DNA of 64,000 nt, from positions 2,795,001 to 2,859,000 of the forward strand of contig OY783198.1 in assembly GCA_963678675.1 (NCBI GenBank). The letters run 5' to 3'. Position 1 is the first letter of the stretch; every line of letters starts with the position of its first letter. The notes beneath the pieces were generated by a model. That model had not been told where the DNA came from and made no database searches. It was given only the letters and a program-made list of their open reading frames with translations. Shown here piece after piece: positions 60,085 to 64,000 of this stretch. The stretch comes from Xiphydria camelus (taxonomy: Eukaryota > Arthropoda > Insecta > Hymenoptera > Xiphydriidae). Both the position numbers and the translations under genes were made by a program.

Positions 60085-60975
60085 AAATTCGGTTTTAACG
60101 TAAAAAGAATATTCGTATTGTTAAATTTAATCTGTAATCCGTATATATATTCAATCATCATCATCATAACGTTATCAGTCCTAAGACTGGTTTGATACCA
60201 TTTTCCACCTTTCCCTATCCTCCGCTAATTTTTTCATTTCCCTGTATTTCGAGCAACCTACATCTTTAACGATTTGTGAGATGTAGTCTAACCGCGGCCT
60301 ACCTACACCTCTCTTTGTTCCTGTTCTGCTTCTAATATGTCCCTTAGCAGTCCCTCATGTCTTACTACACGGCCTATCATCTGGCCTCTTCTTTTCGTTA
60401 TACTTTTCCAGAGTCGTCTGTTTTCCCCTACTTTTTTAAAGATCTCCTCATTTGTGATTTTGTCGGTCCATTTCACTTTTAGCATTCTCCTACAGCACCG
60501 CATTTCGAAGCTTTCTAATTTTTTCTTTTCCGCGGTTCCTATCGTCCAAGATCCGCACCCATATAAAGCCGTACTCCAAGCGTGTGTTTTGAGAAACCTT
60601 TTCCTACTCTCCAGGCTGATGTTTTTTGAGCACAGAAGCTTCTTTTTTTCTGGTTAAAAGCCTGTTTCCCCTGCGCTATTCTTTGCTTGATGATATATTC
60701 AACGACACGTGAAGAAGAAACTGTTCGAAAAAATTATCGTTCACATAATTATTATAAGTGCGTTTCTTTCTACTAGGTTGTGACGTCATCGGAGAGGCAA
60801 AAAGACGCACATATGCCAAGCGATGAGTGCTGGACCATCACGTAGCTGTGAGTATTTCAAAATATCGTTTTCCAGCTCGGATAAGGTGGAAATTAAAAAA
60901 TGAAAAATACGGAGTTAATAATTTTGCCCAAATTGGTCAAATCTCCCGTAAAAAAATTAACGTCAGAACGCGGAA
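60085..60975 (-). mobile_element. Family C element, reversed, interrupted by a LINE fragment
   Basis: The outer part begins AAAATTCGGTTTTAACGTAA and reads to ATATATTCAA (60145-60154). It resumes at 60693 with the same ten bases and continues through TAAGTGCGTTTCTTTCTACT and GTGACGTCATCGGAGA to TTGGTCAAATCTCCCG. Confidence 0.8.
60155..60692 (-). pseudogene. 5'-truncated RTE-like non-LTR retrotransposon, 3' fragment
   Basis: Minus-strand translation gives the C-terminal end of a LINE reverse-transcriptase polyprotein. Recognisable motifs are CRRMLKVKWTDKITNEEIF, LWKSITKRRGQMIGRVVRH and EGLLRDILE, then in another frame GRPRLDYISQIVKDVGCSKY and ERWKMVSNQ followed by a stop. The frame is broken at least twice: in the A-run near 60645 and near 60305. 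A short 3' tail of ATGATG triplets ends the copy at 60155, typical of RTE-type elements. A 10-bp target duplication ATATATTCAA flanks it at 60145-60154 and 60693-60702. It is inactive. Confidence 0.85.
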
Positions 60976-61649
60976 TTGTCGAGATTCTCGATTGAAACGT
61001 CGCCTCCGTTCGACCGTGGTCGATGGGACGCTGGAATACATCGAGTATCCCTCGTTCCCTCATCTCAGGCACTCCGCGATCCGTGCACTCGAGATCCACG
61101 CGGGATAATCCCGGATCGAAGTACTGGCACGGACGCCCTTCCCATCCCGAAATGCATATCCGAGATTTCCATCGATGAACCGCGCCGGAAGTGCAACGCG
61201 CGCTCCGCGAGAGAGGCGGATCTTTCCGCGAGGCGCAACTCAAACAATCCGAGTACTTACTCGCGCGCGCGCGCGCTCGCTCGCAATCCAGATACGCGAG
61301 TATAGGTACCCGGCGTACGGGGATTCGCGTACGCCGCCGTCTCCCCGCGACCACCTTCGGAAAGCGGCAGCTTCGACCGACGACAGTAGAACCACCTTGC
61401 AGCGTAGCCGGACAATTAACATTAATGAAATGGGGTACGTACCCGGTGTCCCGAGTCGAACGGAGCCGGAGATCGCAGATAGCGGGGCGAGAGTCGAGCG
61501 CGCGCGGCAGCCGGAGCACATGGCGGTGGAGGCCGAGCGTTCCCGTCACTCGCTAGCCGCGAAACGATCGGTTCGATTCCACCGGCCCCTTGTTCCTATT
61601 CGCCGCTTACCGGATGGCGCGAGCGTCTCTTGAAATCTCTCGCTAATTT

Positions 61650-62205
61650 TTTTTCGGTGTCGATTTGACAAATCTTGACAAAATCATTTACTTACTCTGT
61701 ATTTTTTTTTCATTTCTCATCTTAGGCCTTAGCTGAGCTGGAAAACGATATTCTGAAATGCGGCATATCGCTGCCTCAGAATTATAAGGTTCCATGTTCC
61801 ATAGAAGTTCCATGTAACATAGAACCTTATTATTTTGAGGCAGCGATATGCCGTAGCGTTGTACAAGTCTATCTCTTTCGCGCTCATTGCGTGGCTTCTC
61901 TATTTTATTTATCGTCCATTAAACAAATTTGGGCAAAATTATTTACCCTGAATTTTTGAGCATTTTTCACTTTTGTGGCCACATCTAGGCTGGGAAACGA
62001 TATTTTGAAATACAACATACCTGTGTCGTAGTCTTTTGTAAGTCTATCTCTCTCGCACTCGTTGTCGGGGTATCATGTAAGTGCATCTTTCTCGCGGCTT
62101 CTTTAGCTACTTCATTGTCCGTTGAAAAAATTTGGCCAATATTATTTACCCGGAATTTTAGCATTTTCTTCACTTTTGGCCTTCCCAAGCCGGAAAACGA
62201 ATCGC
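61650..62205 (+). repeat. Tandem array of partial family C units
   Basis: Three partial units start near 61665, 61923 and 62130. They are marked by variants of GGCAAAATTATTTACCCTGA, CATTTTTCACTTTTG and a GGAAAACGATATT box. The first contains the hairpin 61761-61853; the third is truncated. Confidence 0.65.
61761..61853. repeat. 93-nt near-perfect hairpin
   Basis: The arms 61761-61792 and 61822-61853 pair almost completely: the outer 18 bases (CGGCATATCGCTGCCTCA) are exact complements, then a short mismatched stretch, then AAGGTTC. The loop is 29 nt. It sits inside a family C unit. Size and pairing resemble a microRNA precursor, but a recent foldback insertion explains it equally well. Confidence 0.6.
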
Positions 62206-63240
62206 AGGAAATTAGACTTGATAACACGAAACCCTCCGCCGATATCGGCTCCAATTCGCCACGAGGTTTCTCCCGCGCGACGGATTTTCCCAGGCACCCC
62301 GTGGCTCCGCCGCGCGTTCCCGACGAGCCGCGGCCCCTGGAACTCGCGAGCGCGCTTCGCGCGCAGCCCGCACCGGTATAGGTGAGCCGCGCTCCGCGTA
62401 CGTACCGCGGGCGCATGGACGCGAGGAGGATGTGAGGGCGTGAGACTCCTTGAGTGTGGGAGAGTACAAGGCGCATTGTCGAGTCGGTCCGCTTATGCGC
62501 GCCGTAGTCGGCTCGCCGAAGTCTCGTTTCTCGTGTGAACTGACCACATGGGTCACGTACCCATTATCATTTCCCGGACTAAGCGAAGGAAAGAATGAAA
62601 TCTAGATCGCCGGAAGCCGCTCATAATTAACGCGCGGAGAAACGCGCCGGTGGGGGAGAGGGCGAAGGTGCGGGAGACAGAGGGAGGACGCGCGGCGAAG
62701 AGGCGAGGAGGGAGGAGAAGAAGCCGGGGCCACGGGCGCGTAGCGCTCGCGTGCGTGGACCCGGCGAGGGCCGTCGCGCGACCCGTTAAGGTCGCCGACG
62801 GCGGGCCACCCGATGACCGCGACGCGCGGAGGGTGCGGACGGCCCGACGTAACAGGTGCAACCGGAAGATCGGAGAGGCCTCGGACCGTACCTCGGATCC
62901 GGGCTGGGTGTTGCGGCGGCGCAGCGCCTTCCAAATGTTGCCCGCGTAGCTCCGGGGATCCCGGAAAATTCTATTTCTCGCGTGTCCTCTCCAGAAACGA
63001 GGCGCGCGCGTCGGTCGTTCCCGTCGACGATCTCGACGCAGGTGCGTGCGCGGGATCGTCCGTAATTTTCCTACGACCCGAACGAGCTACGAGTACCTGC
63101 AGAGGCGCGCGTGGAACGACGCTCGGGATGGCGAAACGAACGATCGATATTGTATAGTGTAAGTATACTCCGTTGCGAAACGGTACACTGTTCGAAGGAT
63201 TTAATTGTAATGAAATTAACTTATTTCTCTCTCGTGTCTC
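62206..63240. other. GC-rich flanking DNA, no gene seen
   Basis: CpG-rich unique sequence without supported exons. Confidence 0.4.
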
Positions 63241-63780
63241 AGTAGGTCTACACAAAATGTTGTGTTAATTTTAACCAAGGGCCTTGAGTTATTATACAAA
63301 GCTACAATACTTATAAAAACGCTAATCATTTAACATACAGATTTACCTTCGAGAGGGTGTCACTTTAACAGAATTATTATGTTGTTGAAACTATTAATTT
63401 AACCAATTAAGTGCGCTCTCGACGTTTTTTACACGTCGGACCAAATCTCCATTGCGGTGCGGTTGACGTGTAAACTTGTCGTGTTGAATAAAAAATTACC
63501 ATTGACTATAAAAACTCGAAATTTCAATAAAATGTAATAAGAATATTATTTGGTGGTATGTTTCCTTTATATCGAACACATACGTCAACACTTTGTTTTA
63601 GTAGGAAATGAGCGAGCGACATAATAAAAATGTTAAATCCGATTTTAACGATAAAAGTGTTAAAGTTAAAATTCAGAAATTAACATAAACGTCTTTGGTT
63701 AAAACGACATACTCGACCATGTCGCTTGTGACATGCAACTTTTAACTTACGATATTTTTGACACGCGTTTGGGGGATTTC
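63241..63780. other. AT-rich stretch, probably decayed repeat
   Basis: About 540 bp of AT-rich sequence. GTTAATTTTAACCAAGG near the left and TTTGGTTAAAACGACA near the right are a weak inverted pair. No open frame or clear family. Confidence 0.35.
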
Positions 63781-64000
63781 GAACAGTTTACGAGCGCGTG
63801 AAAAGTTCGAAATGCGTTCGCGCGCGAGAGAGGCGTCATCGTCGGCTTCCGTACAGCCGGTGCAACGCCGAAAAGCGATCGCGTTCGGAGTTGCGTCAAG
63901 GGTGAGTCGCCGCGCGACACGGGATTTCTCTCGCGTGGCGTATAAGCGAAGGCCCCGAAAGGGGATGGTCGCTCGGATTCGAATACGTGTTGACGATCGG
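63781..64000. other. GC-rich window end, no feature seen
   Basis: CpG-rich sequence; nothing assignable before the window ends. Confidence 0.4.

Noticed and set aside
32638..64000. Upstream exon encoding the MSRRKQ start of BCL11 proteins
   Set aside because: I scanned the minus strand for this motif by eye and found only partial matches, such as MSRVN near 50295; it may lie outside the window or be absent.

Overview
This window looks like nuclear DNA of an insect, most likely a hymenopteran such as an ant. The grounds are one gene with long introns, short AT-rich transposon remnants scattered in CpG-rich unique sequence, and many (GA)n/(CT)n tracts. The species call is an inference. No prokaryotic gene, rRNA, tRNA or CRISPR array was recognised.

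The one protein-coding gene I can support lies on the minus strand. It encodes a BCL11A/BCL11B-family zinc-finger transcription factor (Drosophila counterpart CG9650). Three coding exons are readable: a large 3' exon (3637-1545, most of the zinc fingers), a 441-nt exon (15809-15369, the N-terminal CCHC finger) and a 66-nt exon (32637-32572). All junctions have GT/AG signals and all are phase 1, so the reading frame runs through without a break. If translation starts at the ATG in the 66-nt exon the protein has 856 residues. That exon is also preceded by a good acceptor and stays open upstream, so the true start may lie in an exon beyond this window. The introns are about 11.7 kb and 16.8 kb. 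The sequence from 32.6 to 64 kb is 5'-flanking or further 5' intron.

Layout: 1-1544, 3' UTR and downstream; 1545-3637, last exon; 3638-15368, intron with transposon remnants, including a 1.64-kb foldback element at 13.1-14.75 kb; 15369-15809, middle exon; 15810-32571, intron; 32572-32637, 5' coding exon; 32.6-34.4 kb, very CpG-rich, a possible promoter region; 35-64 kb, GC-rich unique sequence dotted with miniature inverted-repeat elements (MITEs), most densely at 35-37.4, 45.2-45.7, 47-50.2, 52.2-53.6 and 55.2-62.2 kb.

The most informative material outside the gene is layered transposon debris. At least seven nested insertions can be read directly. Several keep TA duplications and one 3'-fragment of an RTE-like LINE has a 10-bp target duplication. 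Together they give a relative order of activity: family A before B, D, E and a later A copy; B and M before C; C before the LINE; N before the foldback element. Family letters (A, B, C and so on) are my own labels, not database names. I saw no convincing undescribed multi-gene system. The most novel items are the foldback element with palindromic tandem repeats, MITEs duplicated together with their flanks, and the phase-symmetric 5' exon of the BCL11 gene.
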